Part shown: positions 16,722 through 26,413 of the stretch, piece by piece | How the letters are laid out: the number at the start of each line of letters is the position of its first letter | Numbering within the stretch: position 1 is the first letter of the stretch | Source of the DNA: an uncultured Succiniclasticum sp. | Lineage (GTDB): Bacteria; Bacillota; Negativicutes; Acidaminococcales; Acidaminococcaceae | Reading direction: 5' to 3' | NCBI GenBank assembly: GCA_900544275.1 | Contig: UQUU01000005.1 | Span: 1-64,000 of the forward strand | Length of the DNA: 64,000 nt | Position numbers and translations under genes: made by a program | The notes under the pieces: model-generated | Database searches by the model: none | What the model saw: only the letters and a program-made list of their open reading frames with translations | Told to the model about the DNA's origin: nothing

Positions 16722-18008
16722 ATGTTAGACATGAAATTTGTACGAGAAAATCCGGAAAAAGTCATTGAAGCGGTTCATAAGCGCAATGGCGAACTGAATC
16801 TGGATGAATTTCTGGCGCTGGAAAAAGAACGCCGTGAATTGACGCAGCAGGTGGAAGCGCTGAAAAATGAGCGCAACACCGCTTCTAAAGAAATCGGCAA
16901 ATTGAAAAAAGCCGGGGAAAACGCGGAAGAAAAAATGGCTGAAGTACGGGTGATCGGCGATAAGATCACCGAAGATGATAATCGGCTGCGGGTGATCGGT
17001 GAACGCCTGCGTGAGATCCTCCTGACGATTCCTAATATTCCGGCGGATGACGTTCCGTTAGGGAAAAGTGATGCGGATAATCCGGAAGTGCGTAAATGGG
17101 GCGAACCCAGAAAATTTGATTTTACGCCCTTGTCTCACTGGGATATCGGAGAAAAATTGGATATTTTAGATTTTGAACGTGGTCATAAAATCTCCGGCGC
17201 TCGTTTTACTGTCTATAAAGGTCTTGGCTCCCGTCTGGAACGCAGCGTGATTAATTTCTATCTGGATCTGCATACGACAAAACACGGTTATACTGAGTTC
17301 TTCCCACCGTTTATTGTGAATCAGGACAGTATGCTGGGCACGGGACAATTGCCTAAATTTGCGGAGGATATGTTCAAGCTGGAAGGGATGGATATGTATC
17401 TGATCCCCACCGCGGAAGTTCCCATTACCAATCTGCATCGGGATGAAATTTTGAATGGCGAAGAACTGCCCTTGCGCTATTGTGCGTACAGCGCTTGTTT
17501 CCGCGCCGAAGCCGGCAGCGCCGGTAAGGATACGCGGGGATTGATTCGTCAGCATCAGTTTAATAAAGTAGAGTTAGTGAAATTTACCCGTCCGGAACAG
17601 AGTTGGGAAGAGTTGGACCGCCTGACCCATGATGCAGAAGAAGCGCTGCAGCTTTTGGAGTTGCCCCATCATGTAGTACGGCTCTGCACCGGGGATATCG
17701 GCTTCTCCAGCGCTACGACCTATGATCTGGAAGTATGGCTGCCGCAGGCCAATTGTTACCGGGAAATTTCTTCCTGCTCCAACTTCCTGGACTTCCAGGC
17801 CCGTCGCGCCAATATCCGGTTCCGCCGGGATGCCAAGTCCAAACCGGAATTCGTCCATACATTGAATGGTTCGGGTCTGGCGGTAGGCCGTACGGTAGCC
17901 GCAATTCTGGAAAACTATCAGCAGGCTGACGGCAGCGTAGTCGTGCCGGAAGTATTGCGTAAATACATGGGCTGCGACGTGATCCCCGTGCCGGCAAGTA
18001 AAAAATAA
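16722..18008 (+). CDS. serS: Serine-tRNA ligase
   Basis: Charges tRNA-Ser (and tRNA-Sec where present). 428 aa. The N-terminal antiparallel coiled-coil arm (residues about 25-105, rich in K, E and A) binds the long variable arm. The class II core follows with the TAEVP serine-binding motif, the FRAEAGSAGKDTRGLIRQHQF motif 2 region and the GSGLAVGRTVAA motif 3. The frame is open far upstream into rpsR, but the promoter and the AGGCAGGGG ribosome binding site place the start at 16722. Confidence 0.96.
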   Translation: MLDMKFVRENPEKVIEAVHKRNGELNLDEFLALEKERRELTQQVEALKNERNTASKEIGKLKKAGENAEEKMAEVRVIGDKITEDDNRLRVIGERLREILLTIPNIPADDVPLGKSDADNPEVRKWGEPRKFDFTPLSHWDIGEKLDILDFERGHKISGARFTVYKGLGSRLERSVINFYLDLHTTKHGYTEFFPPFIVNQDSMLGTGQLPKFAEDMFKLEGMDMYLIPTAEVPITNLHRDEILNGEELPLRYCAYSACFRAEAGSAGKDTRGLIRQHQFNKVELVKFTRPEQSWEELDRLTHDAEEALQLLELPHHVVRLCTGDIGFSSATTYDLEVWLPQANCYREISSCSNFLDFQARRANIRFRRDAKSKPEFVHTLNGSGLAVGRTVAAILENYQQADGSVVVPEVLRKYMGCDVIPVPASKK

Positions 18009-18133
18009 GGAACCGGGTCATCCGTGTAAACAAAAATATGGTAGAAATAAATAGGACAGTTGGCCAGACATGGCATGGATTAAAGAGAATTAAAAAGTAA
18101 ACGATAGGTAGACCGGTAAAAAGGAGGTTAAAA

Positions 18134-18538
18134 ATGGCTATTGTAAAATCAAAAGGTAACCTCAGAATGGAAATTACGGATACACAAGGGCAGCAAGTCA
18201 TCGTCACCGATGGCGCTAAAATGTATGGCGGTCTGGAAGAAAAATTTTCTCCCGTTGGGATGATGACTGCGTCTTTGGCTGCCTGCGCCATGACCAGCAT
18301 GGCTTTGGGCACCGCTAAAATGCAGCAGCCTTTTGAAGGCGCATACGCAGAAGTAAGTCAGGAACCGGAGCCGGAAATCATCCGAATTCGTAAAATTAAC
18401 GTGATCTTCCATCTGCCGCAGGCCATTGCTGTGGAAATGCGTCCCATGCTGGAAAAAATGGCCCATGAGATGTGCATGGTAGGCGGCAGTTTGCATCCGG
18501 ATGTGGAAAAGAATTTCACCTTCCTTTATGACCTGTAA
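18134..18538 (+). CDS. OsmC/Ohr-family protein
   Basis: 134 aa, a family of thiol peroxidases that reduce organic hydroperoxides. The two family cysteines are at residues 51 (SLAACAMTSM) and 114 (HEMCMVGGSL), and the ordering fits the OsmC-like (YhfA-type) branch more than Ohr. AAGGAGGT lies 7 nt before the ATG. It stands alone after serS with a 125-nt gap. Peroxidase activity is inferred from the family. Confidence 0.85.
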   Translation: MAIVKSKGNLRMEITDTQGQQVIVTDGAKMYGGLEEKFSPVGMMTASLAACAMTSMALGTAKMQQPFEGAYAEVSQEPEPEIIRIRKINVIFHLPQAIAVEMRPMLEKMAHEMCMVGGSLHPDVEKNFTFLYDL

Positions 18539-18674
18539 GAACACAGTTTGGTTATAAAAACAATATTGCGAAAGCGACATTTGATTTTGCTCTGTCCCTT
18601 AAAAATCAGACTCTTTGGTGAAGACGCCATTTTTCGGTCAGGTGTTGCTTTATTGACCAAAACAACAAGATAAA

Positions 18675-18710
18675 ATCCCCTTTTTACCGGTTCAGGCAAA
18701 GAGGGGACTC
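18675..18710 (+). terminator. Weak terminator after the OsmC-family gene
   Basis: TCCCC-TTT pairs with AAA-G-GGGGA around a loop of about 14 nt, followed by a broken T run. The stem has one bulge, so the call is tentative. Confidence 0.4.
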
Positions 18711-18725
18711 TTATTTATTGACCTT

Positions 18726-18754
18726 TTGACTTTAAACGACAATCGTGGTATTAT
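18726..18754 (+). promoter_or_regulatory. Sigma-A promoter of htpG
   Basis: TTGACT at 18726-18731, a 17-bp spacer and TATTAT at 18749-18754. The start site should fall just before the CIRCE element. Confidence 0.8.
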
Positions 18755-18764
18755 ATAAAAGTGG

Positions 18765-18791
18765 TTGGCACTCTTTCTTGTCGAGTGCCAG
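18765..18791 (+). promoter_or_regulatory. CIRCE element (HrcA operator)
   Basis: TTGGCACTC, a 9-nt spacer and GAGTGCCAG: an inverted repeat matching the CIRCE consensus TTAGCACTC-N9-GAGTGCTAA with conserved spacing. It lies immediately downstream of the -10, the usual place for HrcA repression. Confidence 0.93.
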
Positions 18792-18889
18792 GAAGGAAAA
18801 AAGAAAGAGGCATAAGGACAAGTCGTACCGCTGCAGCCTTTGCCCCTTTTCTCATAGCAATCTATTATCAAACCAAAGGAGCTGTTACT

Positions 18890-20896
18890 GTGGAAAAAGA
18901 AAAATTTGAGTTTCAAGCGGAAACGCAGCAGTTATTAAATCTGATGATTCATTCCATCTATACCAATCACGAGATTTTTTTGCGGGAGCTGATTTCTAAT
19001 GCCAGCGATGCTATGGATAAATTGCGCTTTGCGTCTCTGACCAATGCGGAATTGTTGGAAGGCGAAGAAAAATTTGAGATCCGTCTGACCCCGGACGCGG
19101 AAAAACATACCCTGACCATTACAGATACGGGCATTGGTATGAACAAAGAGGAAATCATCAAAAATATCGGCACTATCGCCCAATCCGGGACCAGAGAATT
19201 TTTGACCAGGTTGGCCGAAGCGAATAAGCTGGCGAAAGAGGCCAAAGAGGCCGCCGGAGATGGAGCCGCTAAGGACGGCGCCTCGAAAGATACAATGGAT
19301 AAGGACCTGATCGGACAATTCGGCGTCGGCTTTTATTCCGCTTTTATGGTAGCGGATAAAGTGACCTTGGTGACCCGTAAGGCCGGTGAAAAAGAAGGCT
19401 GGAAGTGGGAATCGGCGGCGGACGGGACTTATACCATCGAGCCCTGTGCAGCAGACAAACACGGTACCTCGATTACCCTGCAGCTTAGCGAGGCTTTTGC
19501 CGGGGAAGGGGCGGAGCATGATATGACCTCTTACTGGACCTTAGAAAGTCTGGTGAAAAAATATTCGGATTACATCCGTTACCCTATTAAAATGGAAGAA
19601 ACGACGGAGGAACCGGGGCGAAATGAAAAAGGGGATATCGACGAAAAATTACCTACGGTTAAAAAGACGGAAGATAAGACTTTAAATTCACAAACTCCGT
19701 TGTGGAAACGCAATAAAAGTTCCATCAAACCGGAAGAATATAATGAGTTCTTCAAGCATCAGTTCCATGAATGGGAAGATCCCCTGTTAACGTATCATAC
19801 CCGGGCGGAAGGTACGGTAGAATATACTGCTTTGTTATATATTCCGGGCAAGGCGCCCGCCAATCTGTATTTCCAGGAATATGAACCGGGGCTGCAGCTG
19901 TTTTCCCGCTCTGTTTTCATCATGGACAAGTGCAAAGATCTGTTGCCGGATTATTTACGCTTTGTAAAAGGCCTGGTGGATTCGCCGGATCTCTCGCTGA
20001 ATATTTCCCGTGAATTGCTCCAGCAAAATCGGACGATCAAAGTGATTGGCAAAAATCTGGAAAAGAACGTTTTGAAACAGTTAGGGGAAATGCTGGCTAA
20101 GGACCGGGAGAAATATGAAAAATTCTGGCAGGAATACGGACGTTCGTTAAAAGCCGGCGTATACAATTCTATTTATGATCCGGACAATAAAAAAGAGCAG
20201 CTGGCCGAATTGTTGTTGTTCATGACCAGTAAAGAAGGAAAACTTTGTACGCTGAAAGAATATACGGAGCGAATGCCGGAAAATCAAAAAGCGATTTACT
20301 TTGCTACCGGCAAGGATAAAGAAGCCATCGAAAACCTGCCTCAGATGGAGGCTGTGCGGGACAAAGGCTTTGAGATCTTGTTCCTGGTGGATCCGGTAGA
20401 CGAGTTCTGCCTGGAAGCGCTGCAGGAATATGGGAAAAAACCGTTCCGTTCTTTGAGCCGCGGGGATTTGGATCTGGGAGATGTGGAGAGTGAGACGGGC
20501 AAAAAAGAAACAGAAAGCCTGGCGAAGGACAATGAAACGCTGCTGAAAGACATTAAAGAGGTGCTGGGCGAAAAAGTCCATGAGGTAAAATTGACCAGCC
20601 GGCTGAAAGACAGCGCCGTCTGCCTCGTGGCAGGGGAAGCAGGCCCCAGTTTTGCCATGGAACAGGCTTTTGCTATGGCTAACGCGCCAATGTTTAAAGC
20701 GCAGCGTATTTTGGAGCTGAATCCCAAACACATTCTTTTTGAAAAGCTGCAGGCAGCTTATAAAGAAGGCAAAGACAGCGAATCTTTTAAAGACTTCTGC
20801 AACTTGTTGTTTGATCAGGCGTTGTTGTTGGACGGCATGATTCCGGAAGATCCGGCTGCCTTAGCCCGCCAGATTGCCCGGATGATGGCAAAATAA
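18890..20896 (+). CDS. htpG: Molecular chaperone HtpG (Hsp90)
   Basis: ATP-dependent chaperone. 668 aa, somewhat longer than the usual 620-640. GHKL motifs are present: ELISNASDAMDKLRF (Asn/Asp), DTGIGM, and GQFGVGFYSAFMVAD. The extra length comes partly from an Ala/Lys/Gly-rich stretch in the ATP-lid region (about residues 110-140) and a charged linker around 235-270. An ATG-containing frame opens at 18761, but that lies in the promoter/CIRCE; AAAGGA at 18875-18880 supports the GTG at 18890. Heat-shock control by HrcA is indicated by the CIRCE element, unlike in B. subtilis, where htpG is not an HrcA target. Confidence 0.95.
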   Translation: MEKEKFEFQAETQQLLNLMIHSIYTNHEIFLRELISNASDAMDKLRFASLTNAELLEGEEKFEIRLTPDAEKHTLTITDTGIGMNKEEIIKNIGTIAQSGTREFLTRLAEANKLAKEAKEAAGDGAAKDGASKDTMDKDLIGQFGVGFYSAFMVADKVTLVTRKAGEKEGWKWESAADGTYTIEPCAADKHGTSITLQLSEAFAGEGAEHDMTSYWTLESLVKKYSDYIRYPIKMEETTEEPGRNEKGDIDEKLPTVKKTEDKTLNSQTPLWKRNKSSIKPEEYNEFFKHQFHEWEDPLLTYHTRAEGTVEYTALLYIPGKAPANLYFQEYEPGLQLFSRSVFIMDKCKDLLPDYLRFVKGLVDSPDLSLNISRELLQQNRTIKVIGKNLEKNVLKQLGEMLAKDREKYEKFWQEYGRSLKAGVYNSIYDPDNKKEQLAELLLFMTSKEGKLCTLKEYTERMPENQKAIYFATGKDKEAIENLPQMEAVRDKGFEILFLVDPVDEFCLEALQEYGKKPFRSLSRGDLDLGDVESETGKKETESLAKDNETLLKDIKEVLGEKVHEVKLTSRLKDSAVCLVAGEAGPSFAMEQAFAMANAPMFKAQRILELNPKHILFEKLQAAYKEGKDSESFKDFCNLLFDQALLLDGMIPEDPAALARQIARMMAK

Positions 20897-20960
20897 CTGC
20901 GGCAAGACGCATTAATCAAAGAATGATGGACGTATAAATAAACGGCCGAAAATAAAATAT

Positions 20961-21012
20961 AAAAACGGACTGCAAACAAACCTTACGCTGGTTCTTTGCA
21001 GTCCGTTTCTTT
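20961..21012. terminator. Bidirectional terminator between htpG and the alcohol dehydrogenase gene
   Basis: GGACTGCAAA pairs with TTTGCAGTCC around a loop of about 19 nt, with A-rich sequence before and T-rich sequence after, so it can end both convergent transcripts. Confidence 0.85.
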
Positions 21013-22197
21013 TTAGCGCGCCCGGGCCATGGCATAAATTTCCCGGGCTTCTTTTTCGCCAATCTTAACGGCGGAGCCGCGGCTGCCGCCTACCGCAGCG
21101 GCATATTTGCGGGCCAAGGTGTCCAGATCCTGATCGCCTGCATTGACCCCTAATTCACGGAAAGAGGTCGGCATATGAATGGAATGGAAAAATGCTTCCA
21201 TTGCTTCAATGCCTTGCAGGGCGATTTCCTCGTCCGTTCCGTTTTCGCTGACGCCCAATACATGCACGGCCAGTTTGCAAAAACGAGGCAGGTTCTGTTT
21301 ATAGGTATAACGGGCCCAACTGCCCCAAATAGCAGCCAGTCCGGCGCCGTGTGCTACATCCCATAAACCGCTCATCTCGTGTTCCATGGGATGGCAGACC
21401 CAGTCGCCTCCATCACTGCCAAAGCCTGTCAGCCCGTTATGGGAAAGGCTGTTTGCCCACAGCATCTCAGCCCGTGCGTTGTAGTTTTGCGGATCTTTTT
21501 CTAATATCTTCGCGTTTTCCATTACCGTTCTTAACAGACCTTCGGCGATACGATCCGTCAAATCGAGAGTGGGTACGGCGGTAAAATAACGTTCCAGCGT
21601 GTGCATCAGGATATCTGTACAGCCGCAGGCCGTCTGATAAGGGGAGACTGTCAGTGTCAGTTCCGGATTGAGGATGGCAAACCGAGTTCGGCAAAGGTCG
21701 CTGTTGCAGCCGCGTTTTTTCCAACCGTCTTCGTTGGTGATGACCGAAGAATCGCTCATATCGCTGCCCGTGGCCGCCAAGGTCAAAATTACCCCCAGAG
21801 GCATGCAGGCTGCCGGTTGGCGGGTATGTTCATAAAAATCCCAAACATCCCCTTCGTTGGCTGCGCCGTAACCGATGGCTTTGGCCGAGTCTACCACACT
21901 GCCGCCGCCTACGGCTAAAATGAAGTCGATCTGCTCTGTCTTTACCAGCTCGATGCCTTTCCGGATCAAGGACAAACGGGGATTGGGGACAACGCCGCCT
22001 AACTCAACATAGGCGATCTGTTCGTCTGCCAGTGTGGCTTTGATCCGATCCAATAAGCCGCTGCGAATGACGCTGCCGCTGCCATAATGCAAAAGGATTT
22101 TTTTCGCTCCCTGCTCTTTGAGAAGGATACCCACCTGCATTTCCGCAGCTTTGCCGAAAATTACTTTGGTAGGGGTAAAATACTTGTACGTTGCCAT
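21013..22197 (-). CDS. Iron-containing alcohol dehydrogenase
   Basis: 394-aa group III dehydrogenase of the BdhA/YqhD butanol dehydrogenase type, reducing aldehydes with NAD(P)H. The GGGSVVDSAKAIG dinucleotide motif is near residues 96-108. The metal ligands are in GCTDILMHTLE, HPMEHEMSG and DVAHGAGLA. AGGTGATTT precedes the ATG on this strand. The gene is convergent with htpG and is one of only four intact - strand genes in the window. The physiological substrate cannot be told from sequence. Confidence 0.92.
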   Translation of the reverse strand: MATYKYFTPTKVIFGKAAEMQVGILLKEQGAKKILLHYGSGSVIRSGLLDRIKATLADEQIAYVELGGVVPNPRLSLIRKGIELVKTEQIDFILAVGGGSVVDSAKAIGYGAANEGDVWDFYEHTRQPAACMPLGVILTLAATGSDMSDSSVITNEDGWKKRGCNSDLCRTRFAILNPELTLTVSPYQTACGCTDILMHTLERYFTAVPTLDLTDRIAEGLLRTVMENAKILEKDPQNYNARAEMLWANSLSHNGLTGFGSDGGDWVCHPMEHEMSGLWDVAHGAGLAAIWGSWARYTYKQNLPRFCKLAVHVLGVSENGTDEEIALQGIEAMEAFFHSIHMPTSFRELGVNAGDQDLDTLARKYAAAVGGSRGSAVKIGEKEAREIYAMARAR

Positions 22198-22833
22198 AAA
22201 AAATCACCTGTCTTTTTAAAATATTTTATTAATGTTGATGGCAGAATCAAGTTGAATATTAACTGTAGAAGCGTTATTTTTGAGCCGGACAATAAAAGCT
22301 CCGGCAACAGCAATCCATAACCATAATATTATAATTTATTATAGCATGTTTTCGACAGACTGTCAGAGTTCCTGGTGTGGATGCTTCTAAAAGCAATAAA
22401 CCGGACAAAGGGTCGTCCGGTAAAATACATTGCGTTTTTTACTTTTTGCTTTTATACTCAGGAGAGAAAGAAAGCTTTTATTTTACTCAGTGGCTACTGT
22501 ATGGGACAGAAACAAAAGCATAACCGGAGAAAATCGACCGATAAAGAGCAACCATATCTGTACAGGGAAGAGGCGGTTTCCTGTGGGCAAATCGAGCAGA
22601 TTGGCGGTTCTTTCTCTGGCATTTTCCCGGCGGGAAAGTTTTCTTGCCTGTTCAACAGGGGAAATCGGAGCCTGGCGTTTTTAGGAAAAAACTCTTTAAT
22701 ATTTTATTTACTGCACCAGCCGCTGATTTTAGTACTCCTGTATTTAGTCCTGTTTCGGTGATTTACCGGAACAATCGTAAAATAAGCTTGCATTTTACAG
22801 CAATTTGGCGTAAGATAGTAACGTACAATTTAT
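22198..22833. other. Gene-poor stretch between the alcohol dehydrogenase gene and tRNA-Ala
   Basis: About 640 bp holding the upstream region of the - strand dehydrogenase, the acyltransferase remnant near 22600-22761, and a likely tRNA promoter: TTGCAT at 22788-22793, 17-bp spacer, TAAGAT at 22811-22816. I see no intact gene. Confidence 0.6.
22600..22761 (+). pseudogene. Remnant of a DUF1624/heparan acetyltransferase-type membrane protein
   Basis: The frame ends in LAFLGKNSLIFYLLHQPLIL plus a short hydrophobic tail, which resembles the C-terminal end of DUF1624 (acyltransferase-3-like) membrane proteins. Nothing upstream continues the family: the preceding frames are short and show no transmembrane segments. 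It is read as the last 30-odd codons of a deleted gene. The resemblance is from memory of the motif. Confidence 0.5.
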
Positions 22834-22909
22834 GGGGATGTAGCTCAGCTGGGAGAGCGTACGGTTCGCATCCGTAAGGTCGAGAGTTCGATCCTCTTCA
22901 TCTCCACCA
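22834..22909 (+). tRNA. tRNA-Ala (anticodon CGC)
   Basis: 76 nt with all four arms and an encoded CCA. The anticodon loop TTCGCAT gives anticodon CGC, reading GCG. The acceptor stem has the G3-U70 pair, the alanine identity element, which confirms the call independently of the anticodon. Confidence 0.95.
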
Positions 22910-22948
22910 GAATTTCCCACATTTTTTCGTTAAAATTGTGTCGCATAG

Positions 22949-22995
22949 AATCGGCAACAACGGTTTGATACCGCGGTTGTCGGTTCTTTCTTTTT
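22949..22995 (+). terminator. Terminator of tRNA-Ala
   Basis: AATCGGCAAC.. pairs with ..GTTGTCGGTT (with G-U pairs) around a short internal bulge, then a T-rich tail. Confidence 0.75.
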
Positions 22996-23109
22996 GTCTT
23001 GCGGCTCCGATGAAACCGTTCCCTTTTCTTCCTTTATATTGTCTTATTTGCCTCAAGTATGCTAAAATATAAAAATAAACTGGAACAGTGTTGGTACTTG
23101 GAGGTTATC

Positions 23110-24600
23110 TTGAAACAGCCGTTGGTAGAAGCGATGCAGCGCTATTTGGAGGAAGATGTCTACCCTCTGCATACACCGGGGCATAAAGGCGGGCGGGGGA
23201 TGCAGGAACCGCTGCGCTCCCTGCTGGGTGAAAAAGCGCTGGCGCTGGATGTTTCGCTTATGCATGAGCTGGATGATATCCATGAACCCACCGGATGTAT
23301 AAAAGAGGCGCAAGAGGCCGCTGCTGCTTTGTATGGCAGTGACGCCTGTTTTTTTGCGGTAAATGGCACTACCGGCGCGCTGCACGGGATGCTATTGGCA
23401 GCGCTTGAACCGGGCGCTAAGGTTTTGGTTCCGCGTAATTCGCATCGCAGTGTGATCGGCGGCCTGTTGCTGGCGGATGCGGTTCCGGTTTATCTGCAGC
23501 CCCTCAGACTGTCGTCGCTTTCGCTGCAGGGTCAGGTGACGGTACAGCAGGTAGAAGCGGCCTTTCGAGAATATCCGGATTTAAAAGCCGTGTTGCTGAC
23601 ATCGCCAAATTATTTCGGCATGGCGGCGGATATCAAAGGAATTGCGGCAGTGACGCACAAGCATAATGCGCTGCTTTTAGTGGACGAAGCGCATGGTCCG
23701 CATCTGGGTTTTCATGAGGCGTTTCCGCTTTCGGCATTGGCTTGCGGCGCCGACTTCGCGGCTCAGAGCACCCATAAAATTCTGGGGGCGATGACTCAAT
23801 GTTCCTGGCTTCATGTCCGGGGTGATCGAGCACGGGTACAACGGGCTGCGGATGCGATGAGTCTTTTGTCTACGACCAGCCCGAATTATTTGCTGTTGGG
23901 ATCACTGGACGCAGCGCGGGCGCAGCTGGCAGCACAAAGCTCCGCCTTGCTGGAGGATGTGCTGCGGGCGGCAAGTCTGCTGCGGCAGGAACTGGCAAAA
24001 ATTCCCGGTTTACAGGTGATATGTCCGTCTGATGTGACGGGAAAAGCCGGCGTAGTTGCGTTGGATCCCGGCAAGGTGGCGGTCAATGTAAAGGGCTTGG
24101 GTATCAGCGGCATTCAGGCCGGCGAACTGTTGCGCCGGGCAAAGCTTGCCGTAGAACTGGTGGATCCGCAATATGTGTTGTTTCTTGTAACGTATGCGGA
24201 TTGGGATGCGGTCCGGTGGCCTCAAGTCGTGCGGCGTATCGGCGAGGTTTTCCGGAAGTTAGGGAAACCGGCAGACCTGCCGACGAACAGGATGCAGCAA
24301 GGCGTAGCGGACAATGTCGCGGCACCGGCTGTCGTTGTAACTGATGAAATTTTGGCTCAGGCGGCGGTGCCGCTGCGCAGGGTGTTTTATAGCAAAAAGA
24401 AAATGGTTCCGTTGGCACAGGCGGAAGGGGAGGTCAGCGCGGAAAGTATCAGTTTTTATCCGCCGGGGATTCCGCTGATTCTGCCCGGAGAGCGTTTTAC
24501 AAAGAGTCTGATTGAAAAATTTGCCCGGGGAAAAGAACAGGGTCTCACCATCAGCGGTGCGGCTGACGCAACGCTGCAAACGGTCAGAGTCCTGGCGTAA
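23110..24600 (+). CDS. Orn/Lys/Arg decarboxylase-family PLP enzyme
   Basis: 496 aa, fold-type I PLP enzyme like B. subtilis YaaO. The HTPGHKGG motif near the N-terminus, DEAHGPHLGFHEAFP and the Schiff-base lysine Lys223 in STHKILGA are visible. The C-terminal SFYPPGIPLILPGE segment is characteristic of the family. TGGAGGT at 23099-23105 fits the TTG start at 23110; an ATG 17 codons upstream has no ribosome binding site. Gene order with tmk and holB downstream is the same as in B. subtilis. Whether the substrate is arginine, lysine or ornithine cannot be decided. Confidence 0.88.
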   Translation: MKQPLVEAMQRYLEEDVYPLHTPGHKGGRGMQEPLRSLLGEKALALDVSLMHELDDIHEPTGCIKEAQEAAAALYGSDACFFAVNGTTGALHGMLLAALEPGAKVLVPRNSHRSVIGGLLLADAVPVYLQPLRLSSLSLQGQVTVQQVEAAFREYPDLKAVLLTSPNYFGMAADIKGIAAVTHKHNALLLVDEAHGPHLGFHEAFPLSALACGADFAAQSTHKILGAMTQCSWLHVRGDRARVQRAADAMSLLSTTSPNYLLLGSLDAARAQLAAQSSALLEDVLRAASLLRQELAKIPGLQVICPSDVTGKAGVVALDPGKVAVNVKGLGISGIQAGELLRRAKLAVELVDPQYVLFLVTYADWDAVRWPQVVRRIGEVFRKLGKPADLPTNRMQQGVADNVAAPAVVVTDEILAQAAVPLRRVFYSKKKMVPLAQAEGEVSAESISFYPPGIPLILPGERFTKSLIEKFARGKEQGLTISGAADATLQTVRVLA

Positions 24601-24643
24601 GGAATTGCACAAGAGATACGGTACAGATAGACAGAGGTGTGGA

Positions 24644-25276
24644 ATGAAGCAGGGATGGTTTATTTCTTTGGAAGGTGTAGATGGCAGCGGAAAATCCACT
24701 CAGATTCAAACTACCGCAGCCTGGTTGAAAGAACAGGGTTATGAGGTTCTGGTGACCCGTGAACCCGGTGGTACGGCTACTGCGGAAAAAATCCGCAATT
24801 TAGTGTTGGATGCAGACGTTCCTTTGCAGCCTCGGACGGAACTTTTATTATATCTGGCGGCGCGGGCGCAGCATGTGGCGGAAGTGATCAAACCGGCCCT
24901 GGCTGCCGGCAGGATCGTGTTATGCGACCGCTTTGTGGATTCTACGCTGGTCTACCAGGGGATCGTGCGGGGACTGGATCTGTGTCGGATTAAAGAGTTG
25001 AATGAATTTGCGTCAGAGGAACTTATGCCTGCTCTCACGTTGTTGTTGGACGCCGACCCGGCCTTGTTGGAAGAGCGCCGCAGGGAACGCGGCGTTACCG
25101 ACCGGTTTGAACAGGAAGGACTTTCTTTTCAGAAAAAACTCCGGGAAGGCTTTCTCTTTTTGGCAGAAAAAGAACCGGAACGGATCAAGAAAGTCGATGC
25201 CCTGCAGGCGCCGGAACAGGTTCAGGCAGAGATTCGTTGCCTGTTGAAAGAAGCGGGCATCGGCCGGGGTTTATAA
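24644..25276 (+). CDS. tmk: Thymidylate kinase
   Basis: Phosphorylates dTMP to dTDP. 210 aa. P-loop EGVDGSGKST at residues 10-19; the DR(F/Y)xDST segment (CDRFVDSTLVYQG) follows in mid-protein and a lid region near 140-150. The open frame extends 44 codons into the preceding gene; AGAGGTGTGGA before 24644 marks the start. Confidence 0.95.
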   Translation: MKQGWFISLEGVDGSGKSTQIQTTAAWLKEQGYEVLVTREPGGTATAEKIRNLVLDADVPLQPRTELLLYLAARAQHVAEVIKPALAAGRIVLCDRFVDSTLVYQGIVRGLDLCRIKELNEFASEELMPALTLLLDADPALLEERRRERGVTDRFEQEGLSFQKKLREGFLFLAEKEPERIKKVDALQAPEQVQAEIRCLLKEAGIGRGL

Positions 25277-25366
25277 AGCACAGGAAGTATCATTAGCAAT
25301 ACAATTTAGCAATACAGTTTAGAAGTGTAGTTAAGAAGTATTGTTACAGGTTAGTACAGGTGAGCT

Positions 25367-26413
25367 ATGTTTGAACAGATTGCGGGGCATCAACAGAATA
25401 AAGAATTTCTGGCGCGCTTCCTGTTGCGGGAAGAACGCCCGCATGCCCTGTTGTTTTACGGTCCGGAGGGGATCGGCAAATGCCTTTTGGCAAAAGAATT
25501 TGCCCGGGCTTTTTTATGTCAGGGACCGGCGGAGCAAAAACGTCCCTGTGACCGGTGTGAATCCTGCCGCCTGTTAAATTTTACCGCCGGGAATCTGGCT
25601 CATCCTGATTATTTGTATTTAGATCCGGCTACGGACGAAGCCCAGGAAAAGAAGAAGCTGAAAATCATTTCCGTCAGCCAGATCCGCGGGTTGTTGAGTC
25701 AGGCCGCATTTGGACCGACGCTTTCCGCCCATAAGATCTGTCTTATCAATGAAGCGGATACCATGAATGCGGAGTCGGCCAATTCTCTTTTAAAGTTGCT
25801 GGAAGAACCGCCGGAAAACTGGTTTTTTATTTTGATCGCAACCTCTGTCAGCCAGCTGTTGCCGACTATTTTATCCCGTGTGATTCAGGTGCGGTTTACG
25901 CCTTTGACAGAAGCTGAAGCGCGACAGGTGTTGGCGGCGAAGGGGTGCTCTGCGGCGGAAGCGGAATTGCTGGCAGCTCTGGCGGACGGTTCGCCGGGCC
26001 GCGGACTGCGCTTTAAAGAAGCCGGCGTGGTAAATTTACGCAATCGAGCGCTGGAATTTATGGAAGCGCTGCCGTTGCCGGCGCCGATGACTTACCTGAC
26101 AGGGGAAGAATATTTTGCGGATGTGATTCCCGTTACTGACAGCAACGAAAGTTTACAGTATTTTTTAAGTATGCTGACCGCCTTGCTGCGGGATCTGCTT
26201 TTTATCCGGACAGGGCTGCGGCAGCATCTTTTTAACAGGGATATGGCAGACCGTCTGGCGGCGATTGCCGGGCGATGGGAGCCGGAAGGACTGCAGCGGT
26301 CGGTCGCATTTGCGCAGGAAGCCGCCGCGGCTGCGGCGCGCAGAGCCAACACAAAAAGTATTTTGGATGATATTACATTTACCATAAATGGATATTGTGG
26401 GGGGAGGATATAA
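25367..26413 (+). CDS. holB: DNA polymerase III, delta' subunit
   Basis: Clamp-loader AAA+ subunit. 348 aa. The P-loop region FYGPEGIGK, a cysteine cluster for zinc (CDRCESC with a preceding Cys), and the NSLLKLLEEPPENW sensor region are typical of DnaX/HolB proteins. The 90-nt gap before it has an imperfect direct repeat around AGCAATACA. Its TAA overlaps the start of ricT by one base (TAATG). Confidence 0.93.
   Translation: MFEQIAGHQQNKEFLARFLLREERPHALLFYGPEGIGKCLLAKEFARAFLCQGPAEQKRPCDRCESCRLLNFTAGNLAHPDYLYLDPATDEAQEKKKLKIISVSQIRGLLSQAAFGPTLSAHKICLINEADTMNAESANSLLKLLEEPPENWFFILIATSVSQLLPTILSRVIQVRFTPLTEAEARQVLAAKGCSAAEAELLAALADGSPGRGLRFKEAGVVNLRNRALEFMEALPLPAPMTYLTGEEYFADVIPVTDSNESLQYFLSMLTALLRDLLFIRTGLRQHLFNRDMADRLAAIAGRWEPEGLQRSVAFAQEAAAAAARRANTKSILDDITFTINGYCGGRI

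Noticed and set aside
22375..22599. Upstream part of the frame ending in the acyltransferase remnant
   Set aside because: No transmembrane pattern or family similarity; only the last roughly 35 codons look like a genuine remnant.
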